From: Laccaria trichodermophora
Taxonomy: Eukaryota > Basidiomycota > Agaricomycetes > Agaricales > Hydnangiaceae
DNA length: 64,000 nucleotides
Assembly: GCA_018417955.1 (NCBI GenBank)
Contig: JACTVC010000024.1
Coordinates: 868,001-932,000 of the forward strand
Direction: 5' to 3'
Positions 1-10,739 of the stretch are shown one piece after another. Made by a program: the position numbers and the translations under genes. The notes beneath the pieces were generated by a model that worked only from the letters and a program-made list of their open reading frames with translations, was not told the DNA's origin and did not search any database. Positions within the stretch are counted from its first letter, which is position 1. The number at the start of each line of letters is the position of its first letter.

Positions 1-74
1 TGGCCATTCATCCAACATGCATATATAGAAGAAACCACTTCGCAATTGACTTTCAAATACTATAGGAATATAAC

Positions 75-780
75 ATAGAGATGGAATGATACCATACCAT
101 ACTGTTGGAATAATACCATAGAGATGGAATCATACCATGCCATACCATTGGAATGATACCATACTGATGGAATTATTCCATACCATTCCATTCCAACAAT
201 ACCATGGAGATGGAATCATACCATGCCATACCATTGGAATAATACCATAGAGATGGAATCATACCATACCATACCATTGGAACAATACCATAGAGATGGA
301 ATCATACCATGCCATGCCATTGGAATCATACCATACTGATGGAATCATTCCATACCATTCCATTCCAATAATACCATGGAGATGGAATAATACCATAGAG
401 ATGGAATTATACCATACCATACCATTGGAACAATACCATAGAGATGGAATTATACCATACCATACCATTGGAACAATACCATAGAGATGGAATCATACCA
501 TGCCATACCATTGGAACAATACCATAGAGATGGAATCATACCATGCCATACCATTGGAACAATACCATAGAGATGGAATCATACCATGCCATACTGTTGG
601 AATAATCCCATAGAGATGGAATCATACCATACCAGACCATTGCAATAATACCATAGAGATGGGATCATACCATACATCATACCATACCATGGAAATGGAA
701 TATGGAATCATACCATCATACCATACCAAACGAAAGGAACCATACCACACCAAACATCATACCATTCAAAACTTTCAATA
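75..780. repeat. Minisatellite, left array
   Basis: Tandem, slightly irregular units of about 40 bp built from the words ATACCATAGAGATGGAATC, ATACCATGCCATACC and ATTGGAA. The reverse complement of the same words forms the array at 22.6-23.2 kb, so the two arrays are in inverted orientation around the KDZ, U1 and P genes. The reading frames across it are a by-product of periodicity and are not taken as coding. A likely role is subterminal repeats (transposase binding sites) of a large KDZ element; this is inference. Confidence 0.85.
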
Positions 781-927
781 TACCTCTACCATAACATTTT
801 CAATCTTGTATGTCACATAGAACACTTACCTTACCACCCTCTCCATCACCCTACTCTGCCATAAAAGTCCAAAGTCTTAGTATTACAAGCTTTTGATCCA
901 ATACCATCACAACTCTTCTATCTCATG

Positions 928-3900
928 CTACTTTTGCCTTGGCCGTTTGCGTGAGGCTGTAGCTTCAAAGACACTTTCTTCACCATCTTCCACATCCTCC
1001 CACAAGTTATCCAAATCCCATCTCCCAAATGACAACCCATTATCCGCTGCTCTGTATGCATCTGATGCTGCCAAGACTTCTGTTTCTTCAATAACATTGT
1101 TATTGTCCTCTTCTTCAATATCATATGTGCAGTTTAACTGCTCATCATCACTTCCCTCATCATCAACATGTTCCTGTGACAATTCTTTCAATGCACTCTC
1201 CATTTCTGCTTCACTTGGTCCCCATCCATGCAACATACGATATGCACCTGGTATGAGAGACACCTCTTCCCTCCATTGTGCACATAAACTCAGATGTTGC
1301 ACCTTTCTGATGAGCAACTGGTGTTTGATATCCTCATCCTCTACAACAATACAACACCTATTAGATTCCACCAAAAAAGCAACATCCAAAAAACTTACCA
1401 CATATATCAATGGCTGCATTTATTGCTTGCCACTCCTCCTTAGACCACTCTTGTAAAGCAGTCCGCTCTCTTTTGATTCTAGCAATCTCCTCCATACATC
1501 TTTTCACAGTAAGCATTGCTTTGATTCCTTCACGGACTTTCTCATCTCCAAGCCAACCTGAGATCACCTCACTTTCATGCTCATCCAAGCCTATATCCTG
1601 CCAGATGTCATCATCCACATCCAAAGAGAACAGAGTGTCCCGATTAATTGGGACTGGAGCTATTGCTTTCTGAGGAGCTTTCTTTTCTTCTATCTGCTTT
1701 GTCATATCATAGCACATGTCATTGTATTTTTTTGCCAATCTAGCAATCGTTGGTTGCTGCCGATTGACCTGTTTCTGCACATGTGAATGCAATTTCGTCT
1801 CTATCAAAGTATATATTAGCCAGCCACCACAATTTTATCCTAAATAAAAGCTTACCATTGGAAGTTGTATTTCGGTATGCTCTTTCTAATCTCTCCAACT
1901 CAAACTTTCGATTGCGCAATCGATCTCTAAGCCTTTGCTTGAGGGCTCTGGCATTGAGTTTTAACTGAAGAAATTTATTGCCCATCAGATCCTTCAAATT
2001 CTGTTGATCCCTCACACCAAGCTTTTTCTTCTTTGTTTTAATGGTATCCTCTATAGCCTTTTGCTTCTTCACTACAGCCAGACGTGCTGCCAGGACATCC
2101 TCCACCAACATATCATCTCCATAGTCACCAGAAATTAGCTTTTGATCAAGCTCTCCCAACTCACCCGCAAATGCATTCCTTGCAGTATACAAAGCCATTA
2201 TCTCTTTGACAGCATTATTCGCAATATTCTTTGACTGTCTTGCCAAGGGCTTAGTCTGCGCCACAACCTGGTCTTTCCATTCTTTCTCAAGAAGAGGCAT
2301 TTCTAGACCAAGTTCTTGGAGAATTTCCTCGGCCCCAATCTTCTTTTCTAGGCAATGCAGCCATTTACGTTGAAGCCATTTTCCCATCACCTTGAATGAC
2401 TTTTTCTCTAGGTATTTCACCTGAGTATCAATTGTGAACAGACGATGGTAGAACTATTTTAGACAATCATTAATTTTTTTTTCAAGGATGACACATGATG
2501 ACTTACCCCTGCCACACGCATTGATGGAATTAGTAACTTTATGGAACTCCAGAAGCGTTCACAGCCCTCTCCATCAGAGAGTCCAAAACCTTCACATTTA
2601 CGGGGGTGGTAGATTAGTTGGCATGGCCACTGGTGACCATATGCATGAAACACTGCCAGTGCAAAAATAATGCGTGCCATAAATTCCTCCAGAAAACCCC
2701 ATATCTTGCAACTTCTCTCCAACTGACAACCAATATCATAGAGTATCCCTACAGTCATTGACAAAGGCAAATTCAAAAAAAGCTCCTTAATCAATGCTAA
2801 AGCATAATATTGTTGTTCTCCAGCAGTGGTCATATTCACAATCCAGAGCACATGGTCATGACGGCAGAGCATAGCCATAAGCCCTGTGTCTGCAAAGAAC
2901 TGTGTACTGGCTTTTGTCCTTCTTTCATCTGCAGCCACAAATGAGGCCAAGCACCCTTCCAAAGCTGAAACTGGGACTTTCATTCCAGGCTCATAGGAAT
3001 CTTCTACACCATGACCATCAGAGCCCTCTTTTGTCTTTTCCTTTGACTTTGATTTTACAGGACGAGTAGTCTCAACAAAGGCTTTCATCTCAGCAACATT
3101 CTTGTCTGACACAAAGACAGTTTCTGGATGGAGATTTTCAGGACCCTTTGCCCCACCTTTTGCTGGATTTCTTCTTTTGTGAGTAAAGCAGGCATCAATG
3201 CACACAATAACATCCGCACTGACAACATAAAAATGAGATGTGAACATAAGAATATAAAATAACACCTACAGAAAGTTGTCATCATGTGGTTTATCTCCAC
3301 CAAAACAAAGTGGGCAACGCTGCCGTAAATATAGACTTGGTCTATGAATACCAGATGTAGCATTCATACTATCTTGAACATCAGGAGAACCATCACTAGC
3401 CTCAGAACCAACACTAGCCTCATCTGCAGAAGGAGCAGGACTAGATGTCAGAGGTGGTCCATAACTTTCTTCATCTAATTCCTTAGATTCAGAAGAAAGG
3501 TCATCCTGACTCTCCATTCCAGTACGACTCTCATTTATGATCCCAGAGATTAATAGCTCTTTTTGAGCAATCAAATTCCCATACCACTGCAGAGCATTTC
3601 CAAAGCGACGCCTTATTGCATCTCTACTCTCAAGCTTATAGCTACGGGAACCAAGAAATGCCTCTAGAGAGTCACACCATGCAGTAGTATTTGGTGGTGA
3701 GCGAACAAAAAGCTCATTCACAAAGTCAAGCATATTTAGATCCACAGCCAATGTAGGCCGAAGGGGTGAGGCTGGAAACAACCCCATAGCCAAGAGCTGT
3801 AGACATGCAGAGCAAGAACAAACTTCCACTGAGATAAGCTCTAAGTTGCAGTCACAACAGATTAGCCATGGAAAATCAATCATGAGGCAGCAAGAATGAC

Positions 3901-4457
3901 TTACTTTCGAAAAACACTGCGATTACCTTCATTTTATGCCCTCTTCCATTGCAAGAACAGTGAGGTAACCTCCTATCTATATTCTTTAAGTTTTCTGACT
4001 CCCTCAACAAGTTCAGATAGGGATCCAGAAGCTCTGGAATAAGTTTCAAAGCCCAGTTCCTCCACAAAGTTATCTTCTTGTCTTTCTTTTTACTTGGAGA
4101 GCCTTGCTCAGCAGGAAATACCAAAGGATGAAGACCTTCACTAGGTGAATCCCCCTCAGAATCCTCAGAGTCACCATTTTCCCAGTCAGACCCATTATCA
4201 TCAGTGTCAACAGCAGCAGCAGCAGCATCATCATGCAAATCAGCAGCAGTAAGCAAGGGTATCTGAAGAAAGGATCCCAGAGGAGTTGTCAAATCCTGCC
4301 TGGGCAAGATCTGAACACCAGGTAGCCCATAAGGACGACGTGACACACTGGCATCATCAGTTGACACCCAAGATTTACCCGAAGACTTCTTTTTTACAGA
4401 GGGAGACCCTACAGCAATTCCAGCCTTGCCCAAGTAACGACTCTTTCTGAACGACAT
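928..4457 (-). CDS. KDZ-type transposase (copy 1, apparently intact)
   Basis: Six exons on the minus strand: 4457-3905, 3840-3270, 3218-2507, 2453-1856, 1800-1399 and 1340-928. All five introns are GT..AG and 51-64 bp, and the joined frame is open (3249 bp, about 1082 aa). The start is the ATG reading MSFRKSRYLG. In order: an acidic N-terminal third; a cysteine-rich CxC1-like segment (CSCNGRG, VCSCSAC, CPLCFGG, then CIDACFTHKRR); the transposase core with LYDIGCQLERS, FHAYGHQWPCQ and GEGCERFWSSIK; and a long helical, charged C-terminus ending in an acidic tail. These motifs are typical of Kyakuja-Dileera-Zisupton transposases of Agaricomycetes, DDE-type enzymes that mobilise DNA elements in the nucleus. 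The gene follows U1 on the same strand about 200 bp downstream. No stop or frameshift was found, unlike copy 2 at 37.5 kb. Exon borders are my own reading. Confidence 0.88.
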
Positions 4458-4656
4458 CAGGTGTTGCAAAGCACCAAGCACGAAGATGAGGGGAAAGAAG
4501 ACAAAAGCGCCTTACCAAGTTCCCGTCAAACCCCCAAATGCACGGAAGCAAACAGAGTCCCAAAGAAGATATATTAATACATCATGTGCCGATGACAAGA
4601 AAAAAACGAGGCGACATGATGCAAAGAAGTCAGTGTGCTAAGATTGTTCAAAAAAA

Positions 4657-7234
4657 TTATGATGATCGAGGTGGCATGGAAGCCACAGAGTCCGCGAAGG
4701 TAACAGGCTGGGAACGTGCAAGAGAATGAGATGGAAGACGGCAGGGTATGACAGGTGCATGGCCAAAATTGTCAAAGAAACTCTGGCAATAGAACCGTGC
4801 ACAAGCCTCCTCCAGACGACGCACTTGATTTACCAAGGGGCCCGACCTCACTTTGGTGATAGAATCTGGGCAACCCTTCCACGAAGACATCAAATGCCCC
4901 AGCGCCATAAGATAACGGTTGCGTTCGTTCAGATCTGCTGCCATCAACCCTAGATCGCGATTCGGGATCTCGTTGATTATGAAAGGTCCCACCACCTCAC
5001 CAGACATGGGAAATACCCGAAGAATCTCCTGGACACGGGCAGCCGCTGCCTTCTCCTGGGTTAAATCTTCACGAGCTTGGTACATCGCAGTGGCGGCGAT
5101 AGCATCGAGACTCACAAGCTCGAAGCGGAAGCTCATGTGAGAGAGTTCCCAGAGTACCTCCTGCGTGATTTCCGGCGTCAATGCATTCTCCAGCTCCGCC
5201 GCGGTACCCAGTTGAATCGTCGTGTCATAGAAAACCACCTTATCAACCTGGCCATGTTTAAGCGGGATTTGATCCAGATAAGAGTTCAATTTTTTGGTGC
5301 GAGATTTGCCTGGCCCCTTGCCACTCTGCTTCCCCTTCCCGTCGGGTTGTGGTGGGGGAGTGGAAGACGTGGGTTCATCAAGCTGTGCCGCAACATCGAT
5401 ACTTTCAGGGTGCAAGAAGGGAGAAATTTTGATGAGAAAGTTGTGCCACTGTTGGGAGGTGATGGGTGGGGGGAGCGATGTCCCAGTGCCGAGCGTGTAA
5501 GCATGATGTGCTCGAATGGCCAACCACGTCACGGTATACAAAGCCCGGTTTTTGGAGTTCAAGAAGATCTCGGGCTTAGGGTATTTGAAACCAATGTTCG
5601 CGATGTGATCGGGATGTTTGATTACTCGCCTGCGATCCGAATTGATGCTTCGCAAAGCCTCCGCCCATCTTGGCATAGGGTCAGGCATGAACGGGCTGTC
5701 TGGGGCATCTTCGCCCGCTAGGTGTGGGCGCTTGGAGGGCCCTGGACCGTCATCCAACGTTGGCGCGAGCCCCAGAGATGGTGGAATAGCGGGCATCGAG
5801 GGTGGCAGGGACTGCTGCTGGGATCGTGGCTGGGATTGCTGCTGGAATCTCACAGATTGTAAAACTGCAAACACATTTTAGTAAACTCGGCACTTGAAGC
5901 GAAAGAACGACTTTACCTTGCTGAGTGGTTGAAGTGGCTGAGGAATACCGTCCCTCACTCCTAGAAGATGATCCAGCTGAATACACTCCAAGTTAGCATT
6001 GAAAACATCAACCTGATAACAGTCCTTCTTACCAATGGGCCCCACTGCCCCTGCAGCCGACAATTGGGCAACGGACGGGACAGGAAGTGAGTCTACAAAA
6101 GATAAATGTTAGCTACTGGTCCAAATAGAAGAAGCTTTCACGTACAAGACTCCCGAACCGCACCAAGCTTCACTTTTCCCTCAATGAAATCCTGACGGCC
6201 TATCGCCGTAACATCCTGAAGGTCCATAATCCCGCAGCCTATGCGCTGCATCCACCGGTAGAGTTCCGTGGATGATGGGCCAACAACCAGAACGGGATAG
6301 GGGTCAGGCGTTCCCAAGCCATCGGAAAACTGCTGCAAGACGATATCATCATCATATCGCTGGGGGGGGAATACATGTTGACATTCATCGTTGGCAAAAT
6401 ACAAAAAGACGGGCAAATCAACCAAACCGGAATGCCCATCGCGTGAAGTTGTTGCGCAACAACGAGTTTCTCTGTAAAGGCGCCCATAAGTTTCTGATTG
6501 GGTTCGTGTATCTCCATGCCATTGGGACCGGGGCGGAGACGGGGCTGGTAAACATCGACATATTCAATCCACCCGTGTATATCGAGTACGGCCCGTTGAA
6601 ACTCTGCAACCGCAAGTACGATCTCTTTGTACGTCATTCCGAAAGATCTGAGTTTATCGAGACATTGACACATAGTCGTCACCAGGAGGCCAGCCAGCGG
6701 AGAGCGATCGGGACGTTGGCCTATGAGGCCAACATACTTGTCGCGAAGCTTTTTGTATCCCTCCAACAGGTGCGGTTTGAGGACGCGAATGACGATTGCA
6801 AAGGGGCCATTGGGGACTTCAGGACAATCGTCCCTAGTAGGAGTCCACCATAGCATGCGTCGCGAGTGCTCGCGCTTGGGAATACAGCAAATGTACTCAA
6901 AACCCCTGACGTACATCTGCGGATGTTGAGTGCGGTCTTCCAAGCCAAAACGTCCGTCGGCTCTCGCTTGAATCGTTCGGATGCCGATGGGGGCAGTGGG
7001 AATGTACCCAGCATTGGGGGTTGTGATTACCCACCAATGGCTCGCATCCTCGCTGTCTGGGTGCTCCATGTACGTGTTGATACCCGCTTCACTCAAAACC
7101 TCCCCTGACCGAACTCGACGGTCCGTCACATCCCAGCATACCGCATCCGTGGCCTGGTATTCACGATCCCCTTCGCGGAAGTATTCTTTATAGAAAGGTT
7201 TGGCGTCAGAGGGGGACATTGCTGTCCAAGGCAT
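4657..7234 (-). CDS. Unrecognised gene U1, partner gene upstream of KDZ
   Basis: Proposed exons on the minus strand: 7234-6146, 6092-5917 and 5841-4657, giving about 816 aa. I cannot name a domain. Recognisable blocks in order: HWWVITTPNAGYIPTAPIG (N-terminal quarter), MTYKEIVLAVAEFQ, MGAFTEKLVVAQQLHAMGIP with VWLI, VGPIGKKDCYQVDV (exon 2), NRALYTVTWLAIRAHHAY, ALTPEITQEVLWELSHMSF, and near the C-terminus FYCQSFFDNFGHAP. From memory, proteins of this sort are common and unnamed in Agaricomycetes. The same blocks recur in the same order in the decayed copy at 30.95-36.2 kb, so this is a dispersed gene family. A run of eight C (6362-6369 as G on the plus strand) forces a one-base frame change inside exon 1; with that exception the frame is open. 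The third-exon acceptor is the least certain. KDZ lies directly downstream. Intronic hairpin triplet T1 lies just 5' of the chosen ATG. Confidence 0.7.
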
Positions 7235-7269
7235 GAGTATTGAACTCGATCGATGGAAAATGATAGAAA

Positions 7270-7363
7270 TTGAGCGACAAGGAGTCAAACTCAAGACGAG
7301 GATGTAGATCGACAAGGAGTCAAAACCCACATCCTCGGTTGGAACGACAAAGAGTCAAATTCC
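7270..7363 (-). other. Hairpin triplet T1
   Basis: Three hairpins, listed as plus-strand stem halves: 7270-7294 TTGAG/CTCAA; 7297-7337 CGAGGATGT/ACATCCTCG (9 bp, with an internal loop); 7341-7363 GGAA/TTCC. Each encloses CGACAAGGAGTCAA (CGACAAAGAGTCAA in the third), which is the complement of the sense core TTTGACTCCTTGTCG. A second, inner 3-bp stem GAC/GTC closes a 5-nt loop. On the minus strand, a GTGAGT donor lies 175 bp upstream (5' G at 7538) and the U1 start codon about 35 bp downstream. Confidence 0.85.
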
Positions 7364-8830
7364 CAGAAAAGTATACAAAACAGAGGAAGATAGTGAACGT
7401 GGTACGAACCTAGACTTCGGCCGCGCAAAACAAACAATGACTACGAGTCGGGCGTGAGACGTGGTAACATGAGCAGAAGTTCTGTCAACAACGTAAATTG
7501 ACCAAACGAAACACAAAGAAAGGACGGCAGACACTCACCTGGGAAAGGGGGAGAACAGCCAAGATGATGAGTGTAACTCCAAGTGCTCCACAATGAGAGA
7601 GGCGGGCGCGACCGGTGGTAACACGAGCAATGGTCCTGTCAAACACGTAAATCGACGAGCACCACGATTGAGATGAAAACCCAAGCGACAAGGAGTCAAG
7701 CTTGGGATGGAGAGACGGTCCGACAAGGAGTCAAAGACCATACTCCCCGACGGAACGACAAGGAGTCAAGTTCCATGGACACCGAAAGACAACACGGCAG
7801 ACACTCACCTGGATAGTCCGTCAAGACGTGGAGGCGGGTGCGTGTGTCAAGTTGGTGTCAAGCTGATCAGATTGACAACTTAGACTTAATACCTGTCACG
7901 TTGATCAGTACACATGACAAGACGCGTCGCGCGTATTTTCTCCTTGATGAACGTGACATTTGTGATCGAACTTTTCGAGTAGTTAATTTGGTTATACTCA
8001 GAGCAATAAATGTAGGTTGTATCTATATCGGAATTGATATTACGGCCAATTGACAAGTGCATAATGTGAGTACCAGAAGCAAACTACTGGCAAGAACGTG
8101 CGTGGCCCAGATCAATGATGGAAGTAGACCGTGAAGCTTTGAAGCATAACCATAGTGTAATGATAGGAATGAAGGATGTTTCGCGCCACGAACTCGCAGG
8201 TATTCCCTCGTTCTTCCTACCCTTGAGCGTGCAGCTGAGCAAACTTGTAAGAACCTAATTTTATTAATGTATCGTGAGGCGCTCTAATGAAAGAAAAATA
8301 TGGATAAGTACGGCGAGAGGTGCTACGTGGTCCAAGAGCTGACGAACAATGGTAAGTACGTGTCTATCTTATAATAGTCAGAACTACGCACTTACAACTT
8401 TGCTTCCACGCGGCATTGCTTGACATCATCAATGGCATCCTCGAGTCTCAATGGTGTCCTGCTTACATCTCATGTTGTTGTCCTGTGTTATCGGATCATG
8501 GTTATGCCCTAAGCATGGTGGATGAATTGTACAAGTTCACCATGGATATAGGACTTGATATTCGGGGTCATCTTCTCCCTTACTTTGCCGCTGATACCAC
8601 GCCCCCGCGCCTCGACGTTGTGCGAGCTTATGTCATTGCGCACAGGGACCTAATAATCAGTCAGCGGGACCTAATAATCAGTCAGCGTGAATACAATGAG
8701 AAGCTTTACTTATAGATCGATGCACGGCTGTCGTATCAATCAAACCACCCAAAAAAAGTTGGTGTGGCAGGACAAAATTCTATAATCGTGAACAGTCAGC
8801 GTGAATACATCGACAACGGTCAGCGATGCA
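7364..8830 (-). other. 5' region of U1 with possible short exons and two donor sites
   Basis: No long open frame. Two minus-strand donor sites share the context CAGGTGAGTGTCTGCCG (5' G at 7538 and 7808), each upstream of a hairpin triplet, so short non-coding or small coding exons of a minus-strand transcript are likely. The plus frame at 8416-8715 (99 aa, ending in a repeated DLIISQR) resembles nothing I know. I assign no product. Confidence 0.4.
7680..7774 (-). other. Hairpin triplet T2
   Basis: Three hairpins, plus-strand halves: 7680-7706 CCCAAGC/GCTTGGG; 7717-7739 GGTC/GACC; 7752-7774 GGAAC/GTTCC. All three carry GACAAGGAGTCAA inside, and spacing is about 35 bp. A minus-strand donor (5' G at 7808) lies 34 bp upstream in the sense direction. 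Confidence 0.85.
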
Positions 8831-8835
8831 ACCAG

Positions 8836-8926
8836 CCGAGCGACAGAGAGTCAAACTCGGTTGGACCCACAGACCGACAAGGAGTCGAGGTCATTGGGCT
8901 CCCGGAACGACAAAGAGTCCAATTCC
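8836..8926 (-). other. Hairpin triplet T3
   Basis: Three hairpins, plus-strand halves: 8836-8860 CCGAG/CTCGG; 8872-8892 GACC/GGTC; 8904-8926 GGAA/TTCC. Cores are GACAGAGAGTC, GACAAGGAGTC and GACAAAGAGTC, so the inner GAC/GTC stem is kept while the 5-nt loop varies. A minus-strand GTGAGT donor (5' G at 8963) lies 37 bp upstream in the sense direction. Confidence 0.85.
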
Positions 8927-9008
8927 AGGAGGTAGCATCCCAGACGTAGAGACAATCACTCACCGATGGTCCGCCGACCGTGTAGAGTTGACATGAAGAC
9001 GTTGGAGT

Positions 9009-9056
9009 TGATCTTCGAGTTGATCTTCAACTCGAAGAATCAACTCGAAGACTCAA
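9009..9056. promoter_or_regulatory. Palindromic repeat between divergent units
   Basis: CTTCGAGTTGA and its exact reverse complement TCAACTCGAAG face each other across 3 bp at 9014-9038. A further direct copy of ATCAACTCGAAG follows at about 9043-9054. It sits between the last minus-sense hairpin triplet (T3) and the first plus-sense triplet (T4), where a bidirectional promoter would be expected. That role is inferred from position only. Confidence 0.4.
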
Positions 9057-9108
9057 GTTGATCTTGTTGTCATTTGTTAATCGGCGGTACTCTGATCAAA
9101 CCTTGATC

Positions 9109-9792
9109 ACATTCGATGCGCTCTATCTCCGCACAAGGGCGCTTCTCTCACCTCTCCTCACCGCTTACCTACCGCCCTCAACGTTCAACAATGTAAGTTC
9201 CATTCTTCCCTCCTTGACCCCTTCTGGACCAGCGGGACTTGACTCCTTGTCGTCCTCACTGCGTTGTAGGCTTTGACTCATTGTCGGCCTTTTGCAGTTT
9301 GACTCCTTGTCACTGCTACTTGCCCCTCTGATATACACGTTGATGATGACCATGCTTATTCTTTCAACCAGATGCTCTCCGGAGTTAGACCTGCGCCTTC
9401 AATTCCCCTCGTGCATGTCCATGCACATTGCTTTCAACCACCTCCGGTTAGATCTGCGCTCTCGCACGCCATGCTCGTTGCTTCGGCGCCTCTTGCACTC
9501 GCGCAGAGGCTGCATTTCGGCTCAACAACGTAAGTGTTCTAGCTCCATTCTTTTACCATTCTGGCTGCTGGATTTGACTCCTTGTCGTCCGTGCGGCTTA
9601 TGAGGCTTTGACTCCCTGTCAGCTTTTCACTTATGCAGTTTGACTCATTGTCGCTGCAAGCCTCGCTTCGTGACTGGCAATCCACGACGCCATGCTAATT
9701 TCTTTGAATAGTATCTCCATTGGTCACACCATGAAGCCATGGGAAACACCAGAATCCTGGGGACACACGTCTTATATGGTTCCAACTCTAAA
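9109..9792 (+). CDS. Unrecognised small-exon gene (partial model)
   Basis: Exons about 9109-9192, 9372-9529 and 9712-9790 are separated by introns 9193-9371 (GTAAGT..CAACCAG, 179 bp) and 9530-9711 (GTAAGT..GAATAG, 182 bp). They join in one open frame; the first reads DALYLRTRALLSPLL, the second MLSGVRPAPSIPLVHVHAH, the third ISIGHTMKPWETPESW. I know no family. The two introns are alike: each carries a hairpin triplet about 40 bp after the donor, and both have CCATGCT-like words before a pyrimidine-rich acceptor. The start codon and the 3' end are unresolved. The third exon's sequence is repeated downstream at 9890-9930. It could also be a non-coding spliced transcript. Confidence 0.4.
9235..9316 (+). 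other. Hairpin triplet T4 (in intron 9193-9371)
   Basis: Three hairpins: 9235-9255 GGAC/GTCC around TTGACTCCTTGTC; 9268-9290 AGGC/GCCT around TTTGACTCATTGTCG; 9294-9316 GCAGT/ACTGC around TTGACTCCTTGTC. The triplet starts 42 bp after the GTAAGT donor at 9193. Confidence 0.88.
9570..9658 (+). other. Hairpin triplet T5 (in intron 9530-9711)
   Basis: Three hairpins: 9570-9590 GGA/TCC; 9603-9625 AGGCT/AGCTT (one G.U pair); 9634-9658 TGCAG/CTGCA. Cores are GACTCCTTGTC, GACTCCCTGTC and GACTCATTGTC. The triplet starts 40 bp after the GTAAGT donor at 9530. Confidence 0.85.
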
Positions 9793-10070
9793 ACTGAATG
9801 TTAGTTCCTTTCCCGCTTCGTAAATCGTGTTCCACGACGCTGTGCTCATTTTGTACGCAAAGTTGGTTCATTGGCCTTACACTCGCAGTGTCATCTCCAT
9901 TGGTCACACCATGAAGCCATGGGAAACACCAAGTTGGTCCATTGGCGTTACACTCGCAAAGTCAACATGTTGGAGGTATGTAGCTTCGCCTCGTAAATAC
10001 CAATCCACGACGCTGTGCTCATCCGTTCGTTTAGTATCTACATTGGTCCCACCGCTCGGATCCTCCGCTC
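9678..10070 (+). repeat. Threefold partial duplication
   Basis: Units starting CCACGACGC occur at about 9682, 9831 and 10006. The first two are followed by CTCCATTGGTCACACCATG, and a shorter CTACATTGGTCCCACC follows the third. They look like a duplicated intron-exon piece of the small-exon gene. Confidence 0.6.
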
Positions 10071-10739
10071 GGATGTTTCAGTCATCTAAGCAGTTTCGTG
10101 TCTTGGTACGTAGTTTGTAAACAAAAACCTTGATCTTCTTTAACAGGCAAACATCAGATATCGTGGATACGCCGGCGTTAGCTCTTTCATGGGTTGGTAT
10201 GTTGGATTGAAAGACAAACCAACCAAAAAAGTACTTAATGGCTCTATTAGAATAATCACGCCAATATTGTTTATTATACATTCAGCTAAAGCCTTTTTCG
10301 TGGCTTGGTACGTTGCGACTTATTTTTAAAAAAAAAGAGGCTTATGTAACAAACCCCTTGGCAGACCTTCCTACTGGCCTGCGCGTGATCGCGTGGAGGG
10401 TAGTGTAGTGGTGGGCGCTAACCTGGTTGCCGCCGGGAATTTGATGCCACGAAGGGTCTATTTCCAGAGACCCTTCCATGTCAAGCTCTCAATGGTAATA
10501 AGACGGTGTGGCCTCTCTTTGAAAGACAGGAGTCGTTTCAACCTGGTTTGTCCATTTGGCTGGTTTATTGTCGACTGGTGGCTACCACTTTTATCATATA
10601 AATAAGGTAACTGCCTAGAGGTCATTGTGTATAAGTCCACAGTCTTTATGATAGGGAATCATTCCAGTTGCCATGTCTTTTCATTATCATAAAGCCTGCG
10701 CTTTTTTCATTAATTGTAGGCAAGGCCTTAGACCTCCAT

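Noticed and set aside
259..484. Open frames in the left minisatellite and in GGTAT repeats (22.6-24.1 kb)
   Set aside because: Pure repeat translation on both strands with His/Tyr/Trp runs; no coding signal.
4900..7200. Several plus-strand frames (up to 214 codons) opposite U1
   Set aside because: Antisense to the U1 exons; the conserved blocks shared with U2 are only in the minus reading.
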